Of a stretch of 64,000 nt of DNA, positions 38,401 to 53,400 are shown in pieces. This DNA is from Apostichopus japonicus. Its lineage: Eukaryota; Echinodermata; Holothuroidea; Aspidochirotida; Stichopodidae. Positions within the stretch are counted from its first letter, which is position 1. The number at the start of each line of letters is the position of its first letter. Under the pieces are notes generated by a model, which had not been told where the DNA came from, did no database searches, and was given only the letters and a program-made list of their open reading frames with translations. A program made the translations under genes and the position numbers. The stretch lies in contig NC_092574.1 in assembly GCF_037975245.1 (NCBI RefSeq), forward strand, positions 19,005,713 through 19,069,712. Direction: 5' to 3'.

Positions 38401-41400
38401 CTTTGCTTTCTCAAGTTTTGTTTATAATTTTCCAGTGTGGTTTCCTTTGTTGTGGTTGGTGTTCTTGTTGTTCTTGTTTTGTATTTTCTCGCTAAGCTGA
38501 GGTTTACAGTGCCTTGTGCTTCTCCTTAATAGTGTTTTATGCCATGCTTTATATACAGTCTATTTTTGCAATAAGGTATGTGATATGATATGAACTTTAT
38601 AAAAACATATGCTTGATTTGTAGCAAACGAATATTTATTAAAAGTATGGCGAAGAGTGACGACACATCAATTTGATGTAATTTGACATATTTGAAGGTTT
38701 ACCCTTGATCATACTACACCATGTTGCTAATAACCTCCTGCATGTAGTTGCTGAATGAGAATCCCTCAGTGACTAAAAAGTTCCCATTCATCGTAGCACC
38801 TGTAGAGACTCATTAAAAGCAATACCGTAATAATTAATCACAAAAACATAATTAATCACAAAGACAGGGTGCTACTCCTTCAAAAAGTCATCTGGGTGTG
38901 AGATATTTGTGTGATCTGTAAAGAAATGACAGAAAAAAGGACATTCTTTAAAACTGTTCTAAAAATAATCAAATTTTGATATTTTTTTCCGGCTCATATA
39001 GGATGATGACAAGCTTGCTTCTGAGATGGCTCTCGGTGAAGGACCTAAAGTCTCATCTGAGGAGGTTAGTGTCTTTCAAACCATCATCAAATTGTCATTT
39101 TAAACTTTTCTTTTATAAAAAGTTGTTCATATTTATGACCTGTTTGTAAACCAACCAAGCAAATTGTTTTGTAGTGATGTGTGAGAATAAACAGGCAATA
39201 TTTTTCCACGAGATCCTTTCCACGTTTTTCACTCTGATTTTCAGCCATTTTTTTTATATGTACCGAAATAAAAGGTAAGGTGTTTGAGAGAAGGTATGCA
39301 TAATCAGTTTAAATACTTGAGATTGTTATTACTAAGATGGTGCCCATTTGGGTCAAAAGTTTGCTGACTCAGTTGAAGTTTATTTGCCCTTAATAAGTCT
39401 TGCATTTTTTGCATTGAAAGTTGTCACAATCCGATAGTACTATAATGATCTATGCTAAAGAAAAGTTCAGATACAAGCTAAAAACTAATGTGTGACTTTG
39501 TACTGTCAGATTTGCACCAGGAACGATGGCATTAGGCAACTGCATATCAAACGATGCAACTTAACATTGAATATATTGCACACAAACACTTAAAGGTAGT
39601 TAGTAAACTCACTTATAGGTGGTGGCCAATCTGTTGTAACCAAACAGATCTCTAAGTTTGATTGCGGAGCATCCAATCATTTGGAGAGGTTAGTTTGTGT
39701 TTTGTCGGAATGGTGTAAGGTTTCTGGAAAGTAGAACTGTTACATTGTTTGGTCGGAATGGTGTTGGTTTCAATATCTGGAAAGTGGCAATGTTTTATTG
39801 TTTGGTCAGAATGGTGTAAGGTTTCAATATCTGGAAAGTGGAAATGTTACATTGTTTGGTCAGAATGGTGTTAATTTACATTGCAATACAAAGTGCAGCT
39901 TTCATTTACGAACCAACTAAGGGTCAACAATCGTTGCAGTAGTTATTTTTTGCTAGCATTTGGTTTAGTTGATAATGTGATGTGTCTAAAATGGCTTTTT
40001 TGTTTTGTTTCATACATTATTAATTTCAAGAGCTGTAAAGAGTAAATAAAAAATGTCAGAAGGAAGTAAAAGTGCCAAAAGGTGGCATTAATTTAATTTA
40101 ATTCTATCAATGTGGATTTAACGGTTTTCAGTATTTTATCAAATGAAATTGTCAGGTTAAAGGCAATTTTGAAACGGTGATTATTTATAATGCTGATGCC
40201 TTTTTTTTTGACAGGAAATCAAACAACAGCAAGAAGAGGAAGCAAATTCTCTAAGAGAACAACTCCGAGAACTCACCAGTCAACTGGAAAAGATGGAAAT
40301 AGATATGAAGAATTATAAAGCAGGAATTACAGAGGTATAGTAACTGTTGGTGTTTTATAAAAACTGTTATCAGTATCAGTAACTAAAAGCAAAAGGCAGG
40401 CATCACTGAGGTGCAGTAGGTAAAGGAGTATCAGTAACTAAAAGCAAAAGGCAGGCATCACTGAGCTGCAGTAGATAAAGGAGTATCAGTAACTAAAAGC
40501 AAAAGGCAGGCATCACTGAGGTGCAGTAGATAAAGGAGTATCAGTAACTAAAAGCAAAAGGCAGGCATCACTGAGCTGCAGTAGATAAAGGAGTATCAGT
40601 AACTTAAAGCAAAAAGCAGGCATCACTGAGGTGCAGTAGATAAAGGAGTATCAGTAACTTAAAGCAAAAGGCAGCCATCACTGAGGTGCAGTAGATAAAG
40701 GAGTATCAGTAACTTAAAGCAAAAGGCAGGCATCACTGAAGTGCAGTAGATAAAGGAGTATCAGTAACTTAAAGCAAAAGGCAGGCATCACTGAGGTGCA
40801 GTAGATAAAGGAGTATCAGTAACTTAAAGCAAAAGGCAGGCATCACTGAGGTGCAGTAGATAAAGGAGTATCAGTAACTTAAAGCAAAAGGCAGGCATCA
40901 CTGAGGTGCAGTAGATAAAGGAGTATCAGTAACTTAAAGCAAAAGGCAGGCATCACTGAGGTGCAGTAGATAAAGGAGTATCAGTAACTTAAAGCAAAAG
41001 GCAGGCATCACTGAGGTGCAGTAGATAAAGGAGTATCAGAAACTTAAAGCAAAAGGCAGGCATCACTGAGCTGCAGTAGATAAAGGAGTATCAGTAACTT
41101 AAAGCAAAAAGCAGGCATCACTGAGGTGCAGTAGATAAATGAGTATCAGAAACTTAAAGCAAAAGGCAGGCATCACTGAGCTGCAGTAGATAAAGGAGTA
41201 TCAGTAACTTAAAGCAAAAGGCAGGCATCACTGAGCTGCAGTAGATAAAGGAGTATCAGTAACTTAAAGCAAAAGGCAGGCATCACTGAGGTGCAGTAGA
41301 TAAAGGAGTATCAGTAACTTAAAGCAAAAAGCAGGCATCACTGAGGTGCAGTAGATAAATGAGTATCAGAAACTTGAAGCAAAAGGCAGGCATCACTGAG

Positions 41401-44400
41401 CTGCAGTAGATAAAGGAGTATCAGTAACTTAAAGCAAAAGGCAGGCATCACTGAGCTGCAGTAGATAAAGGAGTATCAGTAACTTAAAGCAAAAGGCAGG
41501 CATCACTGAGGTGCAGTAGATAAAGGAGTATCAGTAACTTAAAGCAAAAGGCAGGCATCACTGAGGTGCAGTAGATAAAGGAGTATCGGTAACTTAAAGC
41601 AAAAGGCAGGCATCACTGAGGTGCAGTAGATAAAGGAGTATCGGTAACTTAAAGCAAAAGGCAGGCATCACTGAGGTGCAGTAGATAAAGGAGTATCGGT
41701 AACTTAAAGCAAAAGGCAGGCATCACTGAGGTGCAGTAGATAAAGGAGTATCGGTAACTTAAAGCAAAAGGCAGGCATCACTGAGGTGCAGTAGATAAAG
41801 GAGTATCGGTAACTTAAAGCAAAAGGCACTCATCACTGAGGTGCAGTAGATAAAGGAGTATCGGTAACTTAAAGCAAAAGGCAGGCATCACTGAGGTGCA
41901 GTAGATAAAGGAGTATCGGTAACTTAAAGCAAAAGGCAGGCATCACTGAGGTGCAGTAGATAAAGGAGTATCGGTAACTTAAAGCAAAAGGCAGGCATCA
42001 CTGAGGTGCAGTAGATAAAGGAGTATCGGTAACTTAAAGCAAAAGGCAGGCATCACTGAGGTGCAGTAGATAAAGGAGTATCGGTAACTTAAAGCAAAAG
42101 GCAGGCATCACTGAGGTGCAGTAGATAAAGGAGTATCGGTAACTTAAAGCAAAAGGCAGGCATCACTGAGGTGCAGTAGATAAAGGAGTATCGGTAACTT
42201 AAAGCAAAAGGCAGGCATCACTGAGGTGCAGTAGATAAAGGAGTATCGGTAACTTAAAGCAAAAGGCAGGCATCACTGAGGTGCAGTAGATAAAGGAGTA
42301 TCGGTAACTTAAAGCAAAAGGCAGGCATCACTGAGGTGCAGTAGATAAAGGAGTATCGGTAACTTAAAGCAAAAGGCAGGCATCACTGAGGTGCAGTAGA
42401 TAAAGGAGTATCGGTAACTTAAAGCAAAAAGCAGGCATCACTGAGGTGCAGTAGATAAAGGAGTATCGGTAACTTAAAGCAAAAGGCAGGCATCACTGAG
42501 GTGCAGTAGATAAAGGAGTATCGGTAACTTAAAGCAAAAAGCAGGCATCACTGAGGTGCAGTAGATAAAGGAGTATCGGTAACTTAAAGCAAAAGGCAGG
42601 CATCACTGAGGTGCAGTAGATAAAGGAGTATCGGTAACTTAAAGCAAAAAGCAGGCATCACTGAGGTGCAGTAGATAAAGGAGTATCGGTAACTTAAAGC
42701 AAAAGACAGGCATCACTGAGGTGCAGTAGATAAAGGAGTATCAGTAACTTAAAGCAAAAGACAGGCATCACTGAGGTGCAGTAGATAAAGGAGTATCAGT
42801 AACTTAAAGCAAAAGACAGGCATCACTGAGGTGCAGTAGATAAAGGAGTATAGGTAACTTAAAGCAAAAGACAGGCATCACTGAGGTGCAGTAGATAAAG
42901 GAGTATCGGTAACTTAAAGCAAAAGGCAGGCATCACTGAGGTGCAGTAGATAAAGGAGTATCGGTAACTTAAAGCAAAAGGCAGGCATCACTGAGGTGCA
43001 GTAGATAAAGGAGTATCGGTAACTTAAAGCAAAAAGCAGGCATCACTGAGGTGCAGTAGATAAAGGAGTATCGGTAACTTAAAGCAAAAGGCAGGCATCA
43101 CTGAGGTGCAGTAGATAAAGGAGTATCAGTAACTTAAAGCAAAAGACAGGCATCACTGAGGTGCAGTAGATAAAGGAGTATAGGTAACTTAAAGCAAAAG
43201 ACAGGCATCACTGAGGTGCAGTAGATAAAGGAGTATAGGTAACTTAAAGCAAAAGGCAGGCATCACTGAGGTGCAGTAGATAAAGGAGTATCAGTAACTT
43301 AAAGCAAAAGGCAGGCATCACTGAGGTGCAGTAGATAAAGGAGTATCAGTAACTTAAAGCAAAAGGCAGGCATCACTGAGGTGCAGTAGATAAAGGAGTA
43401 TCAGTAACTTAAAGCAAAAGGCAGGCATCTATGAGGTGCAGTAGATAAAGGAGTGTCAGTAACATAAAGCAAAAGGCAGGCATCACTGAGGTGCAGTAGA
43501 TAAAGGAGTATCAGTAACTTAAAGCAAAAGGCAGGCATCTATGAGGTGCAGTAGATAAAGGAGTGTCAGTAACATAAAGCAAAAGGCAGGCATCACTGAG
43601 GTGCAGTAGATAAAGGAGTGTCAGTAACTTAAAGCAAAAGGCAGGCATCACTGAGGTGCAGTAGATAAAGGAGTATCAGTAACTTAAAGCAAAAGGCAGG
43701 CATCACTGAGGTGCAGTAGATAAAGGAGTATCAGTAACTTAAAGCAAAAGGCAGGCATCTATGAGGTGCAGTAGATAAAGGAGTGTCAGTAACATAAAGC
43801 AAAAGGCAGGCATCACTGAGGTGCAGTAGATAAAGGAGTATCAGTAACTTAAAGCAAAAGGCAAGCATCTATGAGGTGCAGTAGATAAAGGAGTGTCAGT
43901 AACATAAAGCAAAAGGCAGGCATCACTGAGGTGCAGTAGATAAAGGAGTATCATTAACTTAAAGCAAAAGGCAGGCATCACTGAGCTGCAGTAGATAAAA
44001 GGTGTTTATAACTATTATGAATAGTAAAAGCAGGAATCAAAGAGGAATGGTTGATGGAGGTGTTGAGAACTGTTATCAATACTGAAAGCAAGAACCAATG
44101 AGGAATGGTAGATACAGGCTTTTGTAGATGTTATCAAAGCAGGAATCACCAAGGTATATAGTAGATAAAGGTGTTTTTAACTTTTATCAATATTGAAAGC
44201 AGGAATCACAGAGGTATTGCAAAATTCTAATTTGTGAAAAATTAAGAATGAAAATAGAAAACTACTGACCCTTGTTAATAATAATAATTTAAGTTATCCA
44301 ACAGGGGCAGGGGGACCTGAGTTATTGGGCAGGGGGAGGGAGGGATAGTCAGGAGCCACAGTGCCTTTCATAAGGTATAAAGGAGGGATTTTACTGCTAT

Positions 44401-47400
44401 TTACTATGGTACAACCCATAAGGTGTCCAGCAGAGAAGAAAATGAGAAATTCGACTTTATAATGACTATTACTTATGCATATTTAGTAGACCATAAAGAG
44501 AAAGCTCACTGGGAAATTGTAAATAAATTTGGAGACAAACCATTTGTGGCTAGAATGGGCAAAATGTTAAAATTTAAAAAATGCTTTATCTCCAAAACAT
44601 GAACATCAAAGGAGGTCATATATGCATGGTACAATAGCCTTATTTTGTGTAAAGTTTTTACACAATTTGGTGTCGGTCAGAGTTCATAAGGTCACCAGGG
44701 GTCAGAAATTGAAATCCTTTGGAACACAATATCTCCAGATAGGTAACCTCTGCAATTGGCATGTGGCTTCCCCATAATTAGTGCAAGAACCTTATTGTTT
44801 TTGGTAGCAGTCAAAGCTATATATTTTTGAAGGTCTATTGACACCTAACCAATTTGCCCCAAATTCAGTGCATTTGTCGTCTGTGATAATCTCATTCAAA
44901 ATCTGTTGAAAATTTTCAATACCTCTTTACGTTTCCAATATATACACATTTGAAGGTTTGATAAATCTGGGTAACTCATTAAATATGTGTAAACTATGAC
45001 ATAGAGTGTTGCACTCATCAAAATTTCTTATTTTAGCCCTTAATAAGCCTAACCTTTAATTACAGGGCCACCTATATCATTTGAATAATGTGATTTGCCT
45101 TAGGCTTCAAACCTGTGTTCAGCATTCTTGAAACGAAGGTTATAAAAACAAAGGATTAACATAACAGAAAAGTAGGCAGTCACTCCCTTTACATCATCAG
45201 TGTGCATAATTAGCTAATGTTTATTCATAAATGAAACTCGCATAAGTAAAACACTTGTAAAATGGTCAATCTTTGATTGATTTTGAGTTGCAGCTATTTT
45301 CATGATATCTTATGCCTGTTAGAGTGATTTGGACATTGTCGCTCCTAGGTGTCTGTAGACCTCTTAAGATTTCATTCCTTTTTGCTTTGCTGATCATCTG
45401 AAAAGGATTCCTTCTGTTGGATTGTTAAAGGTTCCAAGAAATTCCTTCTCTTTTGTGTATGCTAGATTTTGTAGATTTCAAAGATTACCTGTTGTTGCAT
45501 GGTTATCCACATGAGGTGTTTTAGAATTGTCATGAATGTTTATTCATTAGGTGAATACTGTACATGTATCCTATTGTTTTGTGATGAACAGCTGCATCTT
45601 AGCAGGGATGAAGTGTCTTTCTTTGAAGTCAGTTCTGTAGAACCTTGCCTGCTTTAGAATGTGAAGGAGAATAGATGTACAGTTGGCTGTACCAGGAGAA
45701 CAGTTGTACAGTTGGCTGTGCCAGGAGAACAATTGTACAGTTGGCTGTACCAAGTGAACAGTTGTACAATTGGCTGTACCAAGTGAACAGTTGTATAGTT
45801 GGCTTGTACCAGAACAGTTGTACAGTTGGCTTGTACCAGGAGAACAGTTGTACAGTTGGCTGTACCAGGAGAACAGTTGTACAGTTGGCTGTACCAAGTG
45901 AACAGTTGTACAGTTGGCTGTACCAAGTGAACAGTTGTACAGTTGGCTGTACCAGGAGAACACAGTTGTACAGTTTGCTGTACCAGGAGAACAGTTGTAC
46001 AATTGGCTGTACCAAGTGAACAGTTGTACAGTTTGCTGTACCAGGAGAACAGTTGTACAGTTGGCTGTACCAGGAGAACAGTTGTACAGTTGGCTGTACC
46101 AAGTGAACAGTTGTACAGTTGGCTGTACCAAGTGAACAGTTGTACAGTTTGCTGTACCAGGAGAACACAGTTGTACAGTTGGCTTGTACCAGGAGAACAG
46201 TTGTACAATTGGCTGTACCAAGTGAACAGTTGTACAGTTGGCTGTACCAAGTGAACAGTTGTACAGTTGGCTGTACCAGGAGAACAGTTGTACAGTTGGC
46301 TGTACCAAGTGAACAGTTGTACAGTTGGCTGTACCAGGAGAACAGTTTCCCTTTCTAAGAGAGTGGCAATGACAATGACTGTAGTCTCGGTGCAAGGGGA
46401 ATGGGCTTTGAGAATGGAATGGTTGAGGGAGTTTTACTGTTTGTTAGAGATGATATTGTTAGTGTTGAGAAATCTCAGTTGCAAGGTTCTTTTGTAAATT
46501 CTGTCGCGTGCTAGTTGTCCACAGACAACTCCAAGAGGCCCAGTGATGTTATAACTATTGGTGTTGTTTGCCGTTCTCCTAACAGCAACGAAGATAACGA
46601 TGTCTTGCTGTTTGATTCAATTAGAAAGGCTGCTAAAGGTAATGTGGTGGAGTCCATGACACATTGAGATGGCTGTCATTTGTTGGTAGAGGATATACTC
46701 CCCAACAAGTGAATTCAAATTTTTTTCCAGCAAATAAACCCATTCAATGTTATGTACAAGTAGCAATATGCCAATATGCCTTTTTCTTTATTAACTTTTT
46801 CTTTCTCTCACTGAAATTCTTTTGACAGTTGGAGGAAGAACAAAAGGATTTAGAGAAACAGTATGAAGCTAACCAAGACTTGTACAAAGTAAAAAAGAAG
46901 ACCATGGATCTACTACCAGATGCAGACAACAATATTGCCAAACTCCAGGTAAAGAAAAAAAGATATTTCTTCAGCCTATACCGGATCGTGGTACAAAACA
47001 AACCAGGTCGAAACAAAACTAGGAAATGCTCATTTAGAAAAGTGCCGTCATGTTTTTTGTGAGTTTAACTCCTTTTTCTCAGAATTTTTGTACACAGGAC
47101 CTCCTCCAACTACAAATTAAAGTAGTATAATATTTCAAGTATTATCCATAGCACCATTCACTGATGTGTAACAGAGGTTAAAATTAAGTTGCTAGAAAAT
47201 ATTCCAACGAGTAATCATTTGCTCTTTGTTGCTATTGATAATAATTTTTATATGAAAATCAAAGAAAGTCCAGATTTTTTTATGGTGTTCCATTTATTGA
47301 TCATGAAATAGCTGTCTCCAACTGCAGAATAATGTTGTACTCCCTAGCTTCTGTCCATTTGTTTTTTCCAACTTGAGATGTACCTCGTTCTTCCTGCAGA

Positions 47401-50400
47401 TCATACTCTTAGCAACCTTTACAGCTTTGAATACTGTTCTAGGTGTTTCTGAGAATATTTGCGGGTTTTTTCCATGATCTCTTGTACAGACTTGACAAGT
47501 CTGTTGATGGCACTCATTAATACAGGCTTTGCCGTCAACAGGTTAATATCAAACAGTCGGAGTATGACTATATGAATTGGAATATGATAACTATTAAACC
47601 ATCGCAACATTTCATTACACCAAGCGAGTAGACATTTTGCAGTGGAGCCATAAAGGTCGTTGAGAGGAACTTGTCCAACACAGGGTGTCTGATCTTTACA
47701 CACTTATGCCATCTTTACACCTATTAAGTAATTTTCTTTGCCCTTAAAATCAAATACCTTTGAAATTATACTGGAAATATCAATACCACTGTATGCAAAA
47801 CAGAACAAAAATCTTGTCTGCAACTAGAATGTTTGGCTTGACAATGATCGAGTTAGAGACTGTGCTAAGTTTGTTCGGGAGGAAGATATGACTGTGAAAT
47901 TTGACAGTAAACCAATTAATGAGACACTAACTTGGCACTCTAACCTCTCCAGACCTCTCCCCATCCTCCTCCCACCCCAAAAAGGTTAAGCACAGATGTG
48001 AACTTGGATGATAAGACTCGGAGACATATTTTTTCGTGTTCTTAATTCTTCACTGATCATCTCTCTCATCAGAGTGTGGTGGATGCTAGCATACAGAGAC
48101 TACAAAGTCTACACAAACAGTGGGAGGAACACAGAACACCGTTGATTGCAGAGTGCGAGAAACTCCAGCAGGAAAACGATACACAAGCAGTGAGTCTTGA
48201 CAAAAAAAAAAACATGAAATGTATTTTAATGTTTCCAGATACAACTGTCAGTTACCAGTTTGTCTTTGAAGTTGTGTTGTTGGGTCTGTTGTTGCTAAGC
48301 TGCATGAAGCCATTGAATTGTTGTTGTGTAGGTCTGTCAAATCACCTGATTGTCATAGTACAGTAAGTATTTATCCATTCTGCTCATATATCCTCCATAA
48401 ACAACATTGCAGATGGATATATCCTTGTGAGGGTGTGGGTGGTGTAGTGTGCTGGCTGTTTTAATATGGATAGAATGGTATTTTAGATGTAAATGATTAC
48501 ACGAATGTGTAGTGTAATGCTACATTTATTTGTCGAATATACATGTATGTATCTATGTGGATAGAAAGGCTTGTAGATTCGTCAACTGCGTATTTATCAA
48601 ATACAACATTTGTCATATCAACAGTATGTTGATCTGAGTCATTCTGGGTGAATTGAATGAACTAATGTTCAGATTTAAAGGAATATTCGATGCAGACTGT
48701 ATCTCAACCTAGATAGTTTTGGATTCAAAGGTCTGTGTATCTAATGTCTCAATAGATACCCAAGTGCCTAGAGTTATAGTTCGTTTTGAAAGCAAGTTGC
48801 AAGTGTAGATCTGCGTATATGTTAATAGCCGCCTATAGTAAAGAATGTTTGTTTTGTTTCAATTCTTTTGTGAATTTAATGGTCTCACAGATGGTTAATG
48901 ATTATAGAGGTCATACTCAGCCAGCTTTTACTGTACAATGTTCTTGTATTGAGGCTGTGAAGACATTTCAATAAATATCTAGTTTGTATAAAGCTACATT
49001 CTGTTGTTTAAACCCAGGGCATTAAATGAATAGGTCTATGAATACATTTTGTCCCCCTCACCCTGAACAGAATGAGTCCTTGAAAAAGGTTGAAGATATC
49101 CGAGCCCTCAGAGAGAAGATGAAGGAGGTCGCTGAAGAAACGAAAGGCAAAGAAGAGTCTTACAAACAACTGGTAAGTGACGGGAAAGGCTTCAGAATTC
49201 CAAACTGTTAAATATTGATAGGGAACCAGAAGGTATTTAGATTTAGATTGCATGTTTTTCCAAATTTATTACTGGAAGAGAACCATATTCTCAGGATTCT
49301 ATGCAGCGCCTTCATCGTGAAAAGAATCAAAAAGTTTTTTGTCAACTTTGAGTCCTTCATGCACACTTTGACCTATGTTATCCAAATGCCCATCAGTAAG
49401 CTTAGTTCTAAGTATTTATCAAGTTTTAAGTGCACCATCTCTATGGAATTTTCCACTGAAGACATTCATCGCTATGGAATTTTCTATTGAAGACATTGCC
49501 GTCCCTCCAAACAAGTATGAAAAACTTCTAAGCTAACATCCAGAGTGTTGTCACCCTTTAGGTACAAGAGAACAATTAGTTCATGCTCGTTGCCAGGGAC
49601 ATCACTGTGGATTGTATCCATATGAGGCCCTGAAGGGAATTTGAAATCTTTACCAGATTCATTAATCTGGGTATGAGAGAGATCTGTCAGAGGTTTATAA
49701 CATGTTTATGTGTGAAGTTTGCTCTAGACTGTACCTTGGGTTTGTGTTATGTTTCTAATTGTTGGATAAATTTTTTAAATTGCTGAACGAGTCTCATTCA
49801 CTGGGTTGAATCGGAATGGAATTCCCATCCCTCTCGGGTTCCTTCTCTGGAAGATTAAAATTGATCTCTGAAAGTTGTCTTTTGCTATCGATGCCAGCCA
49901 AGTGTCCTGGTGGAAGCAAAGTTTCTTTAGGAAGTAGTCATGTCTTCTTCTTCTCTTATACCCTTTGCAGGTGTATGTCTTAGCAATGTCTAGTTTTAGA
50001 GAACTACAAACTTTGCTGTGTTTTAATTTCTAGAATTTCTACTGGAACTGAAATTTTCCTTTTCTCATATACTTGGAATGTTTCTTTGGCAGGTTGAAGA
50101 CTACAAGACCTTGACCAGAGATTTAAATCGTTCGGCTTACACTCGAAGAATTATGGAAATTGTTGGCAACATTAGAAAACAAAAAGAGGATATAGAAAAG
50201 GTGAGCTGATACTTTTAATCTTGGACCTGGGGCAGTTTTTTTTACGTCAAGCAATACAGTGGCAGAATAACATTTATGATAGCTACAGATACCAAATGTC
50301 ATAAATGTAAAAAAAAAAAAGATTTTAATTCATTATTTGTAGTCTTAACTATCGGATTACAGTAAAATGCAACTTTCATATTAGTATCACTTGATACAAG

Positions 50401-53400
50401 CAAATTGCAGGACCCTTAAGAATTTTCATTTTTTTAATTATTTGAAATGGAAAGTATTATTTTGCAAAAGGGCTTTTAGTATCAAAAAAGGATCATCATC
50501 CTACGTTAAGAAGACCGAAGGCTTGAACACGAATAATATATGATGTAAAAGTATTATATTTTATTAAACTTTCGATACTATCTGGTACTTGTCTTTTAAG
50601 AGAATGCTGCCTAGCTTTACCTCTTGTAAGCTCACTAAGAATCTGTAGCACTATGACACAACAACAAAATATTAAACCACAAGATAATATTTGGTCTGCC
50701 TCAACTGGAGCTGCGGGGTTTTTGCAAGTGGATTCATGAAGTATTTTTGGTTGCTAGTATTACATGATAAGAATCTGCATTTTTATAATTCTACCCTTAA
50801 AATCTTCCAGATTCTCATCGAAACAAGAAGTTTACAGAAGGAAATCAACCAAGCATCGGGTAAACTGAATAGAACCTTTACCGCTACTGATGAAATGATC
50901 TTTAAGGTATGTATCTGTTTATATGTATTGATCTTATAAATAAAAGAGTAAATTGGCAACCTTGTATCAAGTATCTAGCATATATGTAATTAAAGAGAAT
51001 AAAAGATTAAATTGGCAACATTGTCAAGTATCTGGCACCAATTTAATTAAAGGTAAATAAATGATTAAATTGGCCACCTTGTATCAAGTATCTGGCAACA
51101 ATGTAATTAAGAGTAAATTAAAGATTAAATTAGCAACCTTGTATCAAGTATCTTGCAACAATGTAATTAAGGTTAAATAAGGGGTTAATCAACGGTCTAG
51201 CGTGCGTTACTCACAGGATTAATGCACGATTGGGGGATAATGCAAGCGATGCACGAGGGCGGAGCACGAGTGCATCCAGCGATAGCATTAACACCCGGAG
51301 TGCATTAATTATGTGAGTAACGCACGCTAGACCGTTGATTAACCCCGTTCATTCATACACTACCATTTGTGTGGGTGAAAAATCATAAAACAAAACATTT
51401 TTGGTTACATATAACCAAAGATTTATTAAAGTGATGCCCCGTAATTTTACAGTGTAATTTTACTCACAGGATTAACCACGGTCAGCTGACCTGAATGGAC
51501 CAATAGGATTTAGGAATCTTTACTAAGTATGAATGAATAATAGATTAAATTGGCAACCTTGTATTAATTTCATATCTTTGATGCGGGAAAGATTGCCAGG
51601 CCTATAGTACAAATTGACATATATCTAGCTACGATGTGGGACACGAAGAAGAGATTTAAAAGACAAGAGCGCGATTCTGAATTATCATCGAACTGGATTT
51701 AATGAACTAAATGTCATGGGTATTGAATGAAGTCTGTGTACATATTTAATGAATGACCTGTGGGGATTGAATGTTAGTGATACAATTTATGTTTTATATA
51801 GCACATACCATACGTTGCCATTAAAGGAGATACAGTGCCAAAGGATATATGAACTGCATTGGTTTGCAAATAATTAATCATAGATTTAAATTAGCACAAA
51901 CTATTTGAAATAACGTTCATTTTCATCTTCCCAGGATGCCAAGAAAGATGAATCTGTCAGAAAAGCTTACAAGTTCTTAGCGAGCTTACACGAGGTAAGG
52001 TTCAGCAGTATTTTCAAATTAGACAATATCAGACAAGGATTAGTAATGCCTCTTCCCTACTCGTGCAATATTAGACAAGGATTAGTAATGCCTCTTCCCT
52101 ACTTCTGCAATTTAGACGAGGATTAGTAATGCCTCTTCCCTACTCGTGCAATATTAGACAAGGATTAGAAATTCCTCTTCCCTACTCGTGCAATATTAGA
52201 CAAGGATTAGTAATGCCTCTTCCCTACTCTTGCAATATTAGGCGAGGATTAGTAATGCCTCTTCCCTACAGGTGCAATATAAGACAAGGATTAGAAAAGC
52301 CTCTTCCCTACTCGTGCAATATAAGACGAGGATTAGTAATGCCTCTTCCCTACTGGTGCAATATTAGACAAGGATTAGTAATGCCTCTTCCCTACTGGTG
52401 CAATATAAGACGAGGATTAGTAATGCCTCTTCCCTACTCGTGCAATATTAGACGAGGATTAGTAATGCCTCTTCCCTACTCGTGCAATATTAGACAAAGA
52501 TTAGTGCCTCTTCCCTACTCGTGCAATATTAGACAAGGATTAGAAATGCATCTTCCTTACTCGTGCAATATTAGACAAGGATTAGTAATGCCTCTTCCCT
52601 TCTAGTGCAATATTAGACAAGGATTAGAAATGCCTCTTCCCTACTCGTGCAATATTAGACAAGGATTAGTAATGCCTCTTCCTTACACGTGCAATATTAG
52701 ACAAGGATTAGAAAAGCCTCTTCCCAACTGGTGCAATATTAGACAAGGATTAGAAATGCCTCTTCCCTACTCGTGCAATATTAGACAAGGATTAGTAATG
52801 CCTCTTCCTTACATGTGCAATATAAGACGAGGATTAGTAATGCCTCTTCCTTACTCGTGCAATATTAGACAAGGATTAGTAATGCCTCTTCCCTTCTAGT
52901 GCAATATTAGACAAGGATTAGAAATGCCTCTTCCCTACTCGTGCAATATTAGACAAGGATTAGTAATGCCTCTTCCTTACACGTGCAATATTAGACAAGG
53001 ATTAGAAAAGCCTCTTCCCTACTTGTGCAATATTAGACAAGGATTAGTAATGCCTCTTCCCTACTCGTGCAATATTAGACGAGGATTAGTAATGCCTCTT
53101 TCCTACTCGTGCAATATTAGTTATTGATCATGACGAGTCGCTACTAAAAAGCTACTTTTCATTCATATGTCAAGTCATCTATCAAATAACAGAAAATAAA
53201 TATATGATATATAACCGTTTCTATTCCATAGAGTTTTGACCAGCTTATCAAGACAGTTGAAGATACAGGCAGTATTATGAGAGAGATCAGAGATTTGGAA
53301 GACCAGGTATGTTATCCATTCCTCGACAAAAGAACAAAAGTAACAAATTGTGTGTAACTTCTTCCGTGACAGAAATGGTTAGGATCGTGATATCTTGCTA

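Noticed and set aside
45571-46395. Long open frames (up to 274 codons) on both strands
   Set aside because: They come from the stop-free 29-bp repeat inside CCDC22 intron 9; all frames are open and none is conserved.
52129-53127. Open frames with a 14-residue repeat
   Set aside because: Product of the 42-bp minisatellite in intron 15, broken at variant units; spliced CCDC22 does not include them.
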